64,000 bases of DNA, from the NCBI RefSeq assembly GCF_019243775.1, contig NZ_CP069157.1, forward strand, positions 1,550,001-1,614,000, given 5' to 3'. Position 1 is the first letter of the stretch; the number at the start of each line of letters is the position of its first letter. This document shows, piece by piece, positions 37,565 to 47,014 of this stretch. Source of the DNA: Morganella morganii. GTDB taxonomy: Bacteria; Pseudomonadota; Gammaproteobacteria; Enterobacterales; Enterobacteriaceae. A program made the position numbers and the translations under genes. The notes under the pieces were generated by a model. The model searched no databases and had not been told where the DNA came from. It was given only the letters and a program-made list of their open reading frames with translations.

Positions 37565-37580
37565 GTGTTTATTTATACAG
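37565..37580. promoter_or_regulatory. LexA (SOS) box upstream of ydjM
   Basis: On the minus strand CTGTATAAATAAACAC matches the LexA consensus CTGTATATATATACAG at 13 of 16 positions, 20 bases before the ydjM ATG. Confidence 0.55.
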
Positions 37581-37709
37581 TGTTACAGTATAAAGTCTTT
37601 TATGACGCCCGGCCAGAGGGTAAGAAAGAAAAAGGCTTATTTATTAATGAATAACTCCGGAATATTTCACTAACGGAGCAGGGCGGGATATTTCCCGCCA
37701 CAAAAATAA

Positions 37710-38375
37710 TCAGCGGACCATAGCCGCAGTCAGTTCGCTGAGCGATGACAGGCGGTAATCTGCCAGTGACCAGCGCGGGTCGGCGGCCATTTCAGCGGAC
37801 GGAACCACAATGGAGCGCATGCGGGCGGCTTTACAGGCAATCATACCGTTAACGGAATCTTCCAGCGCCACGCACTGCACCGGCGGAACACCCAGTGCTT
37901 CAGCGGCATTCAGATAAACCTGCGGATGCGGCTTGCTGTAGGGCAGATCACCGGCAGACACCACCGCATCAAAATAATGGCGGATATTAAACATCTCCAG
38001 CACAGATTCCAGCATATAGAGCGGCGAGGCGGAAGCCAGAGCAATTTTCAGTCCCTGTGACTGACACAGGGAGAGCGCATGTTCCACACCGGGCAGAAGC
38101 GGACGCTCTTTTTCCACCATGGCAATTGTGGAATCAATAATCCGCTGAATGACCTCTTCTTTAGAGGGAGTCTGCCACGGCGAAACCTGATACCACAGCT
38201 CCACGACCTGGTCGATACGCAGACCCAGCAAATCGGGCAGCTTATCCCGCAGTGACATATCCAGGCCGATGCTGCTGAAAACCTGATTTTCGCTCTGAAG
38301 CCAGAATGGCTCGGAGTCAATCAGTAAACCATCCATATCAAAAACAGCGGCCTGTACCGGTAAGGTGTGGGACAT
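37710..38375 (-). CDS. yniC: HAD sugar phosphatase YniC (HxpB)
   Basis: This is a 221-residue haloacid-dehalogenase phosphatase that acts on 2-deoxyglucose-6-phosphate and other hexose phosphates in E. coli. AAVFDMDGLLIDSEPFW is motif I with the Asp nucleophile, LASASPLYMLESVL motif II, and SKPHPQVYLNAAE plus ALEDSVNGMIACKAA motifs III-IV. AGGAG sits 8 bases before the ATG at 38375; longer in-frame starts lack such a site. It is divergent from yniB. Confidence 0.93.
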   Translation of the reverse strand: MSHTLPVQAAVFDMDGLLIDSEPFWLQSENQVFSSIGLDMSLRDKLPDLLGLRIDQVVELWYQVSPWQTPSKEEVIQRIIDSTIAMVEKERPLLPGVEHALSLCQSQGLKIALASASPLYMLESVLEMFNIRHYFDAVVSAGDLPYSKPHPQVYLNAAEALGVPPVQCVALEDSVNGMIACKAARMRSIVVPSAEMAADPRWSLADYRLSSLSELTAAMVR

Positions 38376-38554
38376 AGTGTAGCTCCTGAGATCCTGCAAT
38401 GAATTAAAACATTCTCTGATTGTAACAAGCCGGGGCAGAGAGTTCATTAAGTGACTTAATAATTTACGGGGTAAAAAAGTCCGGAATAATGATAATGATT
38501 TTCTCCTGATTTCTGCGCTATGATTACAGGGAAAAAATCAAATGAGGAAAGCGC

Positions 38555-39094
38555 ATGACGCTGCAACAGGCACGCTGGGTTGCTGTATTTAAACGGGTGG
38601 CAGGCTGGGTGGTTTTTATTCCGGCCCTGATCTCAACCATTGTTTCGTTACTGAAACTGGCTCATCAGCAGAGTACCGGCAGTGATAAAATTAATGCCGT
38701 TATCGGGGATTTTATCAATGTGGTGACGGAAATGATCCGTGTGAATACACCGTTCCTGAACACATTCTGGAATAACTCCCCTGTACCGGATAAATTACTC
38801 GGTTTTGAAGGTCACAATCTGAGTTTTTTACTGATTTATATCCTGATGTTTGTGGGGCTGGCGCTGAGTGCATCCGGTATCCGTATGTCCCGGCAGGTAA
38901 AATTTATCCGCGAGAATATTGAAGATCAGGCCATTATTGAAAATGCCAGAGAGAGCGGAAAAACACCGGCGGATTTAATCGCCAAAATACGTATTCCGAA
39001 TCACACTATTTTCCGGCAAATTTTTGTGCTGTATGTGCTGCCGGTATTTATCGGCGCAATTGCGTGGTTTTTAATTAAGTTCCTTAACTGGTAA
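38555..39094 (+). CDS. yniB: Inner membrane protein YniB
   Basis: This is a 179-residue membrane protein with helices near residues 15-35 (VAGWVVFIPALISTIVSLL), 88-108 (FLLIYILMFVGLALSASGI) and at the C-terminus (FVLYVLPVFIGAIAWFLI). It matches E. coli YniB in context and pattern. The function is unknown. It shares a bidirectional terminator with convergent yniA. Confidence 0.9.
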   Translation: MTLQQARWVAVFKRVAGWVVFIPALISTIVSLLKLAHQQSTGSDKINAVIGDFINVVTEMIRVNTPFLNTFWNNSPVPDKLLGFEGHNLSFLLIYILMFVGLALSASGIRMSRQVKFIRENIEDQAIIENARESGKTPADLIAKIRIPNHTIFRQIFVLYVLPVFIGAIAWFLIKFLNW

Positions 39095-39110
39095 GCAAAA
39101 CAGCCTGAAT

Positions 39111-39149
39111 AAAAAATACCCCGCAGAGTCTCTGACGGGGTATTTTTTT
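39111..39149. terminator. Bidirectional terminator between yniB and yniA
   Basis: AAAAAATACCCCG and CGGGGTATTTTTT flank an inner CAGAG/TCTG pairing, with A and T runs suited to both strands. Confidence 0.92.
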
Positions 39150-39165
39150 GTCTGTAAGACAGGGA

Positions 39166-40029
39166 TTAACCGGCGAGAATATCGTCAATAATCGTCTGCG
39201 CACTCTGATAATAACGATCGCCAAATAAATGGCTGCGGTGAAGCTGATAATAGAGCTGATAGAGCGGCTGGCGCTCTAAGAAACCACTTTCCAGCGGCCA
39301 GACCTGCTGATAGCCGTCGAGGATTTGCATCGGCAGCTCAGGGAAAAAAGAGAGCATCGCCAGATCACACTCACGATCACCCCAGTAACACGCCGGGTCA
39401 AACGCGACTGTTCCGCCGTCAGCCACCGCCGCACAGTTTGACGGCCACAGATCGCCGTGGAGCAGGGATGGCTGCGGCTGGTGGTCAGACAGCTTTTGCT
39501 GTACACGCCGGATAATGCTGTCAATATCGCCGAAGATGATACCTTTTTCTTTCGCCAGCTGTAACTGCCAGCCAATCCGTTTTTCAGCAAAGAAAGAAGC
39601 CCATTTTTTATCCCAGGCATTCGGCTGGGGATTGGTACCCAGCAGGTTATCTTCATCGAAACCGTAACGGGGCTGTTCATGCCACTGGTGCAGACGCGCC
39701 AGCTGCTGCCCGAACATATAGGCGGAATGGGAATCAAAAGGCTTCAGCGGCAGATATTCCATAATCAGGAAGCTGAACTCTTTTGTCGACCCGACACCAT
39801 AAACGGCGGGGGTTGTCAGTGTACGGCTGCGGCTGAGAGCATCAAGCTGCTCCGCCTCGGTTTTGAATACCTGCAACATGTCACGCCGGTTATATTTGAT
39901 AAAAACCGGATGATCGCCGTAACGGGCACTCCGGGAACGGTGGATTTCACCGCCATCGAGTTGTTTCTTGTCAGAGAACGAGTGTTCGCCGAAATGTTCA
40001 CTGAGTATACGTCCTGCTGCCTGCCACAT
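39166..40029 (-). CDS. yniA: Fructosamine kinase family protein YniA
   Basis: This is a 287-residue kinase-fold protein of the fructosamine/ketosamine-3-kinase family, which phosphorylates glycated amines for repair. FIKYNRRDMLQVFKTEAEQL holds the ATP-binding Lys and Glu. LLHGDLWPSNCA is the Brenner-type catalytic loop with Asp, and FDPACYWGDRECDLAM is the metal-binding Asp and downstream segment. The ATG at 40029 with GAGG 6 bases before matches E. coli (MWQA); the ATG at 40041 is less likely. Confidence 0.92.
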   Translation of the reverse strand: MWQAAGRILSEHFGEHSFSDKKQLDGGEIHRSRSARYGDHPVFIKYNRRDMLQVFKTEAEQLDALSRSRTLTTPAVYGVGSTKEFSFLIMEYLPLKPFDSHSAYMFGQQLARLHQWHEQPRYGFDEDNLLGTNPQPNAWDKKWASFFAEKRIGWQLQLAKEKGIIFGDIDSIIRRVQQKLSDHQPQPSLLHGDLWPSNCAAVADGGTVAFDPACYWGDRECDLAMLSFFPELPMQILDGYQQVWPLESGFLERQPLYQLYYQLHRSHLFGDRYYQSAQTIIDDILAG

Positions 40030-40222
40030 GAGCCACCTCACTAAGCCGTCTATCAGTCAGTCTATCTTACCGCCGGAAAATAAAAGAAAAAAGCGGACAT
40101 CTCACACAAATTACACAGTAAGAGCAGGGAAATACAGAAAAGGACAAAAACGGATGGCTGTTTCGGAAGAGTCCGGAAGCGGGGGATATCCCGGTGACAG
40201 AATATCCCCCGTGAACAGAAGG

Positions 40223-41077
40223 TCAGGCAACCTGTCTGCGGCGTTTGAGGGCGGATAACCGCAGCTGGTTATAAATCAGTGCCAGCACAAAATAGAGTGC
40301 CTGAACCAGGACAATACAGGCACCGGTGGCGCCGTCGATATGGAAGCTGACGACAGTGCCGATATAGCTGGAGCTGACAGAGACCAGAATCGCCACCAGG
40401 ATCATTTTGCCGAAGCTGCGGCACAGCAGGAAGGCGATGATACCCGGAGAAATAAGCATAGCGATTACCAGAATGATCCCGACCGCCTGGAGAGAGGCGA
40501 CGATGGTCAGTGCCAGCAGTGATAACAGCCCGTAGTGCAGCATGCGGACCGGCAGTCCGATAACCCGTGCCTGGTTGGGATCAAAGCAGTACAGCATGAA
40601 ATCTTTGTATTTCACCATCAGTACCACCATGGTCAGCCCCGCGATAATCAGGGTCTGACGCAGTTCAGCCTGCGTGATCCCGAGGATGTTACCAAACAGA
40701 ATGTGGGTCAGGTGTTGTTCGGTATCAATGCGGGTAAACAGTACCAGACCGAGGGCAAACATACCGGAGAACACAATCCCCATCACGGTATCTTCTTTGA
40801 TCCGGCTGTGTTCTTTAAGGTAACCGGTGGCAAAAGCACAGAAAAGCCCTGATACAAACGCACCGATAATCAGCGGAATGCCCATCACGAAGGCCAGCAC
40901 AATACCCGGCAGTACCGCATGGGAAATGGCATCCCCCATCAGCGACCAGCCCTTTAGCACCAGGAAGCAGGAGAGAACGGCACAGACCGCGCCGGTCAGA
41001 ATAGCAGCAAACATAGCCCGCTGCATAAACGGAAAGGCAAACGGGTCAATAAACAGAGAGGTCAGAAAATCACTCAT
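40223..41077 (-). CDS. sitD: Iron/manganese ABC transporter permease SitD
   Basis: This is a 284-residue permease of the metal-type ABC-3 family with about eight helices. [20 protein letters not shown] is the family signature. It forms, with SitC, the inner-membrane channel for Mn(II)/Fe(II). The start overlaps the sitC stop by four bases (ATGA), so all four sit genes are translationally coupled. The gene ends the operon; a GGGGGATAT/ATATCCCCC hairpin lies just past it (40181-40210). Confidence 0.92.
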   Translation of the reverse strand: MSDFLTSLFIDPFAFPFMQRAMFAAILTGAVCAVLSCFLVLKGWSLMGDAISHAVLPGIVLAFVMGIPLIIGAFVSGLFCAFATGYLKEHSRIKEDTVMGIVFSGMFALGLVLFTRIDTEQHLTHILFGNILGITQAELRQTLIIAGLTMVVLMVKYKDFMLYCFDPNQARVIGLPVRMLHYGLLSLLALTIVASLQAVGIILVIAMLISPGIIAFLLCRSFGKMILVAILVSVSSSYIGTVVSFHIDGATGACIVLVQALYFVLALIYNQLRLSALKRRRQVA

Positions 41078-41949
41078 GAGTTTGTCTCCTGACGCAGTTT
41101 TGCTGATTCACGACGGGCACGGCGGCGGGCGGAGAGCATGCCGTGTTTTGGTGCGAAGAAGAAGGCAATCATGAAAACAATAGTCTGTAAGGTCACAATC
41201 ATGCCGCCGGTCGCGCCGTTCAGAAAATAACTGATGTAGGCACCGGCACTGCTGGTGACTGCTCCTAAAACGACGGCGATAATCAGTAATTTTTTAAACT
41301 GATCGGTTAACAGATAGGCAGTGGCTCCCGGGGTAATCACCATCGCAATCACCAGAATCGCCCCGACTGTCTGGAGTGCCGCGACAGTACAGGCACTGAG
41401 CAGGGTAAAGAAAATAATTTTCAGTGCTAGCGGGTTCAGGCCGATAGAGCGGGCATGGGTTTCATCAAAGAAAACCACCAGCAGATCTTTCCAGATGAAC
41501 ATCAGTACGAGGAAAGAAACCGCAATAATAATTTCCACCTGCAGCATGTCCTCATCGGCAATCCCGAGGATATTCCCCATAATAATGGTCTGTACATTCA
41601 CAGAGGTCGGGTTCAGGGAAACGATCAGCAGACCGGCGGCAAAGAAGGTGGAAAATATAAACCCGATCACCGCATCTTCCCGCAGGCGGGTCAGATGCCG
41701 GACAAAGGTCATGGAAAGGGCAGCGAGCATCCCGGTGAAGAACGCACCGACAGAGTAGGGGAAACCGAGAGCGTAAGCCCCCGCCACACCGGGAACCACA
41801 GAGTGGGAGAGGGCATCTCCCATCAGTGACCAGCCCTTGAGCATCAGGTAAGCGGACAGAAAGGCACACACCGCGCCCACAATACCGCTCACCCAGATGG
41901 CTTTCACCATATAGTTGTATTCAAACGGCTGAAGTAACAGCTCTGTCAT
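41074..41949 (-). CDS. sitC: Iron/manganese ABC transporter permease SitC
   Basis: This is a 291-residue ABC-3 type permease, paralogous to SitD, with the motif [20 protein letters not shown]. The last 20 residues are basic ([15 protein letters not shown]), on the cytoplasmic side. Start and stop overlap sitB and sitD by four bases each. Confidence 0.92.
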   Translation of the reverse strand: MTELLLQPFEYNYMVKAIWVSGIVGAVCAFLSAYLMLKGWSLMGDALSHSVVPGVAGAYALGFPYSVGAFFTGMLAALSMTFVRHLTRLREDAVIGFIFSTFFAAGLLIVSLNPTSVNVQTIIMGNILGIADEDMLQVEIIIAVSFLVLMFIWKDLLVVFFDETHARSIGLNPLALKIIFFTLLSACTVAALQTVGAILVIAMVITPGATAYLLTDQFKKLLIIAVVLGAVTSSAGAYISYFLNGATGGMIVTLQTIVFMIAFFFAPKHGMLSARRRARRESAKLRQETNS

Positions 41950-42830
41950 GGCTGCTCTTCCTTACTGCCGGTCTTCACCGTCAGATTATCCTGATGGCCG
42001 TAGAAGACAGCGGCGCGTTCGTCATCGGTAATAACGGTCAGTGAACGCGGGTCATCGTCGTCATGCAGATCCGGCCCGGACAGATTGATATGACGCAGCA
42101 CTCCGCCGAAGGTTCTTTCCAGGTTTTTCTGGGTAAACGTGGTGGCGGTCGGGCCGCTGTCGAGTACAGTACGGTTTATCAGAATCACATGGTCACAAAA
42201 CTCCGGCACACTGCCGAGGTTGTGGGTGGAGACCAGCACCAGGTGCCCCTCTTCGCGCAGTGAGCGCAATAAATCGATAATGGCATTCTCTGTTTTGACA
42301 TCCACGCCGGTAAACGGCTCATCCAGCAGCAATACTTTGCCGTTCTGTGCCAGGGCACGGGCCAGAAACACACGCTTTTTCTGACCGCCGGAAAGCTCGC
42401 CTATCTGACGGTGACCCAGCCCGGTAAGGCCGACACGTTCCAGTGCATCGGCGACAGCTTTTTTGTCTTCTTTACCGGGAATGCGCAGAAAACCCATTTT
42501 TCCGTAACGGCCCATCATCACCACATCAGAGACCAGGACCGGAAAGTTCCAGTCCACTTCTTCTGTCTGCGGGACATAGGCAATCACATTCTTTTTCAGC
42601 GCAGCACGCACCGGTTCATCATTCAGTGTCACCCGGCCCTGTGTCGGTGTGACCAGCCCCATAATAGTTTTAAACAGGGTGGATTTACCGCTGCCGTTAA
42701 TACCGACGAGGGCGCAGATAGAGCCGCCCTCTATGCTGAAACTGGCATCAAAAATCGCGGTATGGCCGTTGTTATAAGTGACAGTGGCGTTATCGACAAC
42801 CAGCTGTGGTTTGCTGAATTGATCACTCAT
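41946..42830 (-). CDS. sitB: Iron/manganese ABC transporter ATPase SitB
   Basis: This is a 294-residue ATPase that powers the SitCD channel. Walker A is [13 protein letters not shown] (about residues 43-55), signature [15 protein letters not shown], Walker [13 protein letters not shown], and H-loop [10 protein letters not shown]-terminal acidic extension ([12 protein letters not shown]) is typical of SitB/YfeB. It overlaps sitA and sitC by four bases. Confidence 0.93.
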   Translation of the reverse strand: MSDQFSKPQLVVDNATVTYNNGHTAIFDASFSIEGGSICALVGINGSGKSTLFKTIMGLVTPTQGRVTLNDEPVRAALKKNVIAYVPQTEEVDWNFPVLVSDVVMMGRYGKMGFLRIPGKEDKKAVADALERVGLTGLGHRQIGELSGGQKKRVFLARALAQNGKVLLLDEPFTGVDVKTENAIIDLLRSLREEGHLVLVSTHNLGSVPEFCDHVILINRTVLDSGPTATTFTQKNLERTFGGVLRHINLSGPDLHDDDDPRSLTVITDDERAAVFYGHQDNLTVKTGSKEEQP

Positions 42831-43757
42831 TGATGAAATCCTTTGGCGATAGTATCTACAGTGGTATTGAGCAGATCAATATAGGTCGGAACAGGGCCGT
42901 CAGCGGCAGACAGGGAGTCCACATACAGTACGCCGCCGTACTCTGCACCGGTTTCTTTGGCGACCTGTTTAGCCGGTTTGTCGGAAATGGTGCTTTCGCT
43001 GAATACAACCGGAATTTTATATTCGCGGACGGTATCAATCATGTGGCGGACCTGTTGCGGTGTACCTTGCTCTTCTGCGTTAATCGGCCACAGGTATACT
43101 TCCTGAAAACCGTAGTCATTGGCCAGATAACTGAATGCGCCTTCACTGGTCGCCAGCCAGCGCTGATTTTCCGGGATATTGGCCAGACGGGCACGGAGCG
43201 GGGCATCAAGTGCTTTTATCTTCGCGGCATACTCAGCCGCATTTTTATTGTAGGTTTCCGCATTCGCCGGGTCATGTTTTACCAGCGCAGCCCGGATATT
43301 TTCGATGTACATCAGGGCATTGGTCGGGGACATCCAGGCATGCGGGTTCGGGTTACCGTTATAGGCGCCGCCACGGATGGAATTAGGGGTAATACCTTCG
43401 GTAATGACAACCGCCGGGACATCCTGTAAATTTTCAAAGAAGCGCTCAAACCAGCGCTCCAGATTCAGGCCGTTCCACAGGATAAGATCCGCATCCTGCG
43501 CCCGCATAATGTCTTTCGGGGTTGGCTGGTAGTCATGGATTTCGGCACCGGGTTTGGTGATGGATTCCACAACAGCGGCATCACCGGCCACATTCTGCGC
43601 CATATCCTGAATAATGGTGAAGGTGGTTACGACCTTAAATTTTTTTCTCCGCCGCAGCGGCATACCCGCCGACCGCGCACAGGGTAAGCAGCAGCACAGC
43701 ATGGCGGAATATCTGTGTCAGGGACGGAAGGGAAAACGTATTTTGTTTTTTGTTCAT
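42827..43757 (-). pseudogene. sitA: Periplasmic iron/manganese-binding protein SitA, frameshifted after the signal peptide
   Basis: SitA/YfeA is the periplasmic metal receptor of the transporter. From the ATG at 43757 a signal peptide (VLLLTLCAVGGYAAAA) leads to EKKI-stop. The mature protein, starting KFKVVTTFTIIQDMAQNVAG, is in the next frame and runs intact to TAA. The break is a run of seven A on the gene strand (plus-strand T7 about 43640-43646). Six A would give EKKFKVVTTF exactly as in other SitA proteins. Length 931 bases is not a multiple of three. Metal ligands (two His in EIHDYQ and NPHAWMS, Glu, Asp) are all kept, so the shift is either very recent or a base-calling error. Confidence 0.85.
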
Positions 43758-43808
43758 TTTATCAGCCTGCCTGGTTAAAGTGTGACAATCACTAAGGATA
43801 TCGTTATT

Positions 43809-43827
43809 GATAATGATTATCAATATC
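43809..43827. promoter_or_regulatory. Fur box upstream of sitA
   Basis: GATAATGATTATCAATATC matches the 19-bp Fur consensus GATAATGATAATCATTATC at 17 positions, about 50 bases before the sitA start. This predicts iron-dependent repression; MntR control was not visible. Confidence 0.88.
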
Positions 43828-43994
43828 ATTTGATGTTGTCAAGCACTTCCGCAATATCTTTATAACATTCAGTACGATCGATTCACACTATGCTATGAAT
43901 CACATAAAATGTAAAAGTTAAGTAAACTCCTTTTGGTTTATGTGTGTTTTCAGTATTCTTAGCTTCGTCAGAATGCCGGATAAAGGGTAACAGA

Positions 43995-44675
43995 GTGAAA
44001 AAAACCGTTAGTGTGATTGCTTTAGCATTATTGTTGGCGGGCTGCTCAGGAAGCAGCAAACAGTCCCGTACCGGTTCCGGTGGCTGGATAACGCCGCCAT
44101 CGTCCGGCATCAGTGATTATTCCGCCTATCCGGCAAAGGGCAGTGGCGTCTATCCGGCCACTCCGTTTGATCAGTTTATCCGCCAGGCATCCAACCGTTA
44201 TGAAGTCGATGAAACACTGATCCGCGCCATTATTGAGGTGGAATCGTCTTACCGGCCGGATGTGATCAGCAAATCCAACGCTGTGGGTCTGATGCAGATT
44301 AAAGCCTCAACCGCCGGGCGCGATGCCTATCGTGTGAAGGGCCGTAACGGCGAGCCGAGCACCCGTGAACTGCTGGATCCGCAAACCAATATCGACATCG
44401 GTACCACCTACATCCGGATTATCCGTGACCAGCATCTGGCCGGCATTACTGACCCGCAAACTCTCAATTACGCAACGATTGTCTCTTATGTTAACGGCGC
44501 CGGCGCATTGCTGCGTACGTTTGATAACAACCGGGCACTGGCGATTGAAAAAATTAACGCGCTGTCAGCCGATGAATTTTATGAGCATGTGCAGAGCAAA
44601 CACCCTGCGTCACAGGCTCCCCGTTATCTGTGGAAAGTGAAAAACGCGTACCGCGCACTGGCGATGGCTGACTGA
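43995..44675 (+). CDS. emtA: Membrane-bound lytic murein transglycosylase EmtA (MltE)
   Basis: EmtA is an outer-membrane lipoprotein endo-lytic transglycosylase that cuts murein strands inside the chain. The 226-residue precursor begins with GTG at 43995 and a lipoprotein signal ALALLLAGCSG. The SLT domain has IRAIIEVESSYRPD (catalytic Glu), SKSNAVGLMQIKAST and SYVNGAGALLRTF. An upstream ATG at 43944 would put 17 extra residues before the signal and is rejected. It is longer than E. coli EmtA (203) because of a Ser/Gly-rich linker after the Cys. Confidence 0.9.
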   Translation: MKKTVSVIALALLLAGCSGSSKQSRTGSGGWITPPSSGISDYSAYPAKGSGVYPATPFDQFIRQASNRYEVDETLIRAIIEVESSYRPDVISKSNAVGLMQIKASTAGRDAYRVKGRNGEPSTRELLDPQTNIDIGTTYIRIIRDQHLAGITDPQTLNYATIVSYVNGAGALLRTFDNNRALAIEKINALSADEFYEHVQSKHPASQAPRYLWKVKNAYRALAMAD

Positions 44676-44873
44676 TCCTCTGATTTTTTCCTTCATAAAT
44701 TATTTTTCCGTTGCAGTGTGAATCTGCAGCGGAATTGTCCCGCTGCAAAAAATCCGTCTGACCTTTTTACATGGCACGCCCGTTTCCTGTGTATAAAAAG
44801 CATACGACCTGCATCATTAATAATGAAGAAAAGAATGGGGGAGTGTGAGGAATTGCGTGTTGTGCGGAAAAAA

Positions 44874-44905
44874 TAAAAAAAAAAGCCCTGATTCAGGATC
44901 AGGGC
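44874..44905 (-). terminator. Strong terminator, minus strand
   Basis: GCCCTGAT and ATCAGGGC (44885-44905) close on a 5-base loop, followed for minus-strand transcription by a long T run. No minus-strand gene lies upstream within the intergenic space, which is what suggests the small RNA. Confidence 0.85.
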
Positions 44906-44940
44906 AAGAGAAATACCAAAAGTTCACTTATCTCTACTAC
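44876..44940 (-). ncRNA. Candidate short small RNA
   Basis: On the minus strand a TATACT box (44953-44948) is followed about 8 bases later by a possible start. Then come GAGATAAGTGAACTTTTGG and an 8-bp terminator stem (GCCCTGAT/ATCAGGGC) with ten T. This gives a transcript of about 65 bases with no coding frame. The -35 is weak. I recognise no RNA family. The remainder of 44676-45128 shows no gene I can support. Confidence 0.4.
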
Positions 44941-45072
44941 GGACGGAGTATAACGGACAACATTTTACAATTGGTGAATTAACAATGATAAATTGTATCA
45001 ATGTTTTACCTGGTAGTTCTGTGGTGTGAATAATTGAGGGCTGTGATTGTTACAAAGCGGTCGTCCCCGGAG

Positions 45073-45100
45073 GAAAGTCCCGTTATAATGCGGGACTTTC
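45073..45100. other. Perfect hairpin upstream of the phosphoethanolamine transferase gene
   Basis: GAAAGTCCCG and CGGGACTTTC form a 10-bp stem with the loop TTATAATG, which also contains a TATAAT-like -10 box. It could be a terminator or a regulated promoter for the gene starting about 30 bases later. Confidence 0.4.
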
Positions 45101-45128
45101 TCTGTACTGATAATTAAAATTGCCGGGT

Positions 45129-46682
45129 ATGATGACAACACGTATGTTACGGATTTTTATTGCGACAGCCGGACTTTTTCTGTTTCTGTCGGTTCTGCAT
45201 TTAAGTTTTGGTTATGAATATAAGTTTATTTATGTTCTCAGTGCGGCAGCACTGTTTACATTTTGCCTGTCATTCAGCCGGGTGCTGTATGTTCTGCTGC
45301 TGACGATATATTTACTTTTGGGCCTTATTTACGGGGCGGTGGGGATCAATTACGGTTATCCCGATGTGAATGCGGTTGGTTCACTGATGTATACGGATAA
45401 CGGTGAATCACTGGAATATATTGCCGGGCTGCCTTTTAAAACCTATCTGTATCTTGCCGGGCTGCTGGTATCTGCAGGTTGTGCACTGCTGATGAAGCCG
45501 CTGAAAAAACGTCATCAGCGAATTGTACTGTTTACCGTCTTTTTTATTACCGCATTCTGGTCATCCTCAAAAGATTATATTCAGGGAAAATCGGAAGGAT
45601 TTGTCTCGGTATTTAAGTCCGGTTTGCCGGAAATCCGTTTTTTCCGTGACAGTTATGAAAGTTATGTGCAAATCCGCAAAGATAATCTGCGCTATGCCAA
45701 GGTTATTGAAACCAGTGATCACTGGAATCCGCAAGTTACAGAGACCGGTTATGACACCTATATTCTTGTCATCGGTGAAAGTGTCCGCAAAGATTTTATG
45801 CATGCATTCGGTTTTGAATTACACCCGAATACACCGTGGATGAGCAGCCGTAACGGCTTGTTTTTCGATAACTATATTTCTGCGTCTGGCTCCACCACAC
45901 TCTCTCTGACAAATGCACTTGCTGTCCGTGAAGGGAATGTGACAAACCTGAGTGATAATCTTGTCGCACTGGCGAATAAAGCCGGCTTTCATACATACTG
46001 GATTTCAAATCAGCATATGAAAGGCATTTATGATTCTCCGGTGGGAATTATGGGGAAAAAAGCCGGTTTTTATCATTTTCTCGCCCCGAACCGTTCGGAT
46101 AAAGGCGGGCCGGATGAAATGCTGCTGCCGTTCGTCCGCGATGCGCTGGCAGAGAAGAACGGTAAAAAACTGATTGTGGTGCATTTAATCGGTTCTCATC
46201 CGCAACCCTGCGGAAGACTGACTGAAAATTTCGATAAATTTATCGGTTCCCGTAATATTTCCTGCTATATCAAAAGTATTGAGAATACCGATAAATTACT
46301 GTCCGATATTGCCGCGATGGCAGGGCAGGAGCATCAGCGCTGGACAATGGCTTACTTCTCTGACCACGGTCTGCTGTTTACGGATAAGGGCACGGAGAAT
46401 ACCAATCTGACACACGGCGACAGCATGAAACAAAATTTTCAGGTGCCGTTCTTTATTACTGCGTTTGATGCACAGTCACAAAACCGTATAACACATTTCC
46501 GCAGCGGATTATCGATGTTGCCGCTGCTGAGTCAGTGGATGGGCATAAAAGAGGCTAGGCTGGATAATCATTGTGACTGGTTGCGGGATACGCAATGTGC
46601 CGGCCAAAAGAGTGTGGTGAATTTTAAAAATGAACTGAAATCATTTGATTCATTACCTGAAGATAATCTGGTTCTTCCCTGA
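45129..46682 (+). CDS. Phosphoethanolamine transferase, OpgE/YhbX-like
   Basis: This is a protein of about 517 residues of the sulfatase/alkaline-phosphatase superfamily. Five hydrophobic helices occupy the first 160 residues. The periplasmic domain shows TYILVIGESVRKDFMHAFGF (metal Glu), SASGSTTLSLTNAL (nucleophile probably Thr257), LIVVHLIGSHPQPC and YFSDHGL (metal Asp/His). The motifs align best with E. coli OpgE (YhbX), rather than EptA. It would move phosphoethanolamine from phosphatidylethanolamine to a periplasmic glycan or lipopolysaccharide. The start at 45129 or 45132 is uncertain as no good ribosome site is present. Confidence 0.82.
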   Translation: MMTTRMLRIFIATAGLFLFLSVLHLSFGYEYKFIYVLSAAALFTFCLSFSRVLYVLLLTIYLLLGLIYGAVGINYGYPDVNAVGSLMYTDNGESLEYIAGLPFKTYLYLAGLLVSAGCALLMKPLKKRHQRIVLFTVFFITAFWSSSKDYIQGKSEGFVSVFKSGLPEIRFFRDSYESYVQIRKDNLRYAKVIETSDHWNPQVTETGYDTYILVIGESVRKDFMHAFGFELHPNTPWMSSRNGLFFDNYISASGSTTLSLTNALAVREGNVTNLSDNLVALANKAGFHTYWISNQHMKGIYDSPVGIMGKKAGFYHFLAPNRSDKGGPDEMLLPFVRDALAEKNGKKLIVVHLIGSHPQPCGRLTENFDKFIGSRNISCYIKSIENTDKLLSDIAAMAGQEHQRWTMAYFSDHGLLFTDKGTENTNLTHGDSMKQNFQVPFFITAFDAQSQNRITHFRSGLSMLPLLSQWMGIKEARLDNHCDWLRDTQCAGQKSVVNFKNELKSFDSLPEDNLVLP

Positions 46683-46687
46683 AAACG

Positions 46688-46740
46688 GCCTGCGGCGGAT
46701 TCTGACAGTACAAAAAAATGATTTAAAATCCGCCGCAGGC
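46688..46740 (+). terminator. Large hairpin after the phosphoethanolamine transferase gene
   Basis: GCCTGCGGCGGATT and AATCCGCCGCAGGC form a 14-bp perfect stem with a 25-base A-rich loop, then ACTGTTTT. It is probably a terminator. Confidence 0.75.
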
Positions 46741-46908
46741 ACTGTTTTAAAAAGGAAATGTTCATAATTCCTGCATTCTTTGTGACACGGCACACTTTTT
46801 CAGATACCTGGTCACATAAATCTATTAATCCTTATTTGCTGTGCTAGTATGGATTTTGAGTTCCGGCAAGGGCGCCCGGCAGATTATGATCCGCAGGTGT
46901 GACCCGGC

Positions 46909-46992
46909 TTGCAATGTACGCAAGAAATTGCCGGTAACGTACTGAAAATCAAATAAATGAGATTTCTATATGTGATCTTACGTATGGGTCAC
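46909..46992 (+). promoter_or_regulatory. thrS translational operator (tRNA-Thr mimic)
   Basis: Two stem-loops precede thrS: CTTGC-GCAAG (46909-46925), and GTGATC...GGGTCAC (46972-46992) whose loop TTACGTAT displays the threonine anticodon CGT. This is the layout by which E. coli ThrRS binds its own leader and blocks ribosome entry. Only the sequence pattern is seen here; autoregulation is by analogy. A TAGTAT box near 46850 may be the -10 of the operon promoter. Confidence 0.7.
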
Positions 46993-47014
46993 CACTGTAG
47001 ATAAGGATTTAAAA

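Noticed and set aside
37682-37699. GGCGGGA/TCCCGCC hairpin after yniC as a terminator
   Set aside because: The stem is good but no T run follows on the yniC strand, so I did not call it.
44885-45000. OxyS homologue, because of a shared GTGAACTTTTG stretch
   Set aside because: Only about eleven bases agree; the rest, the terminator and the gene context (no oxyR) do not fit.
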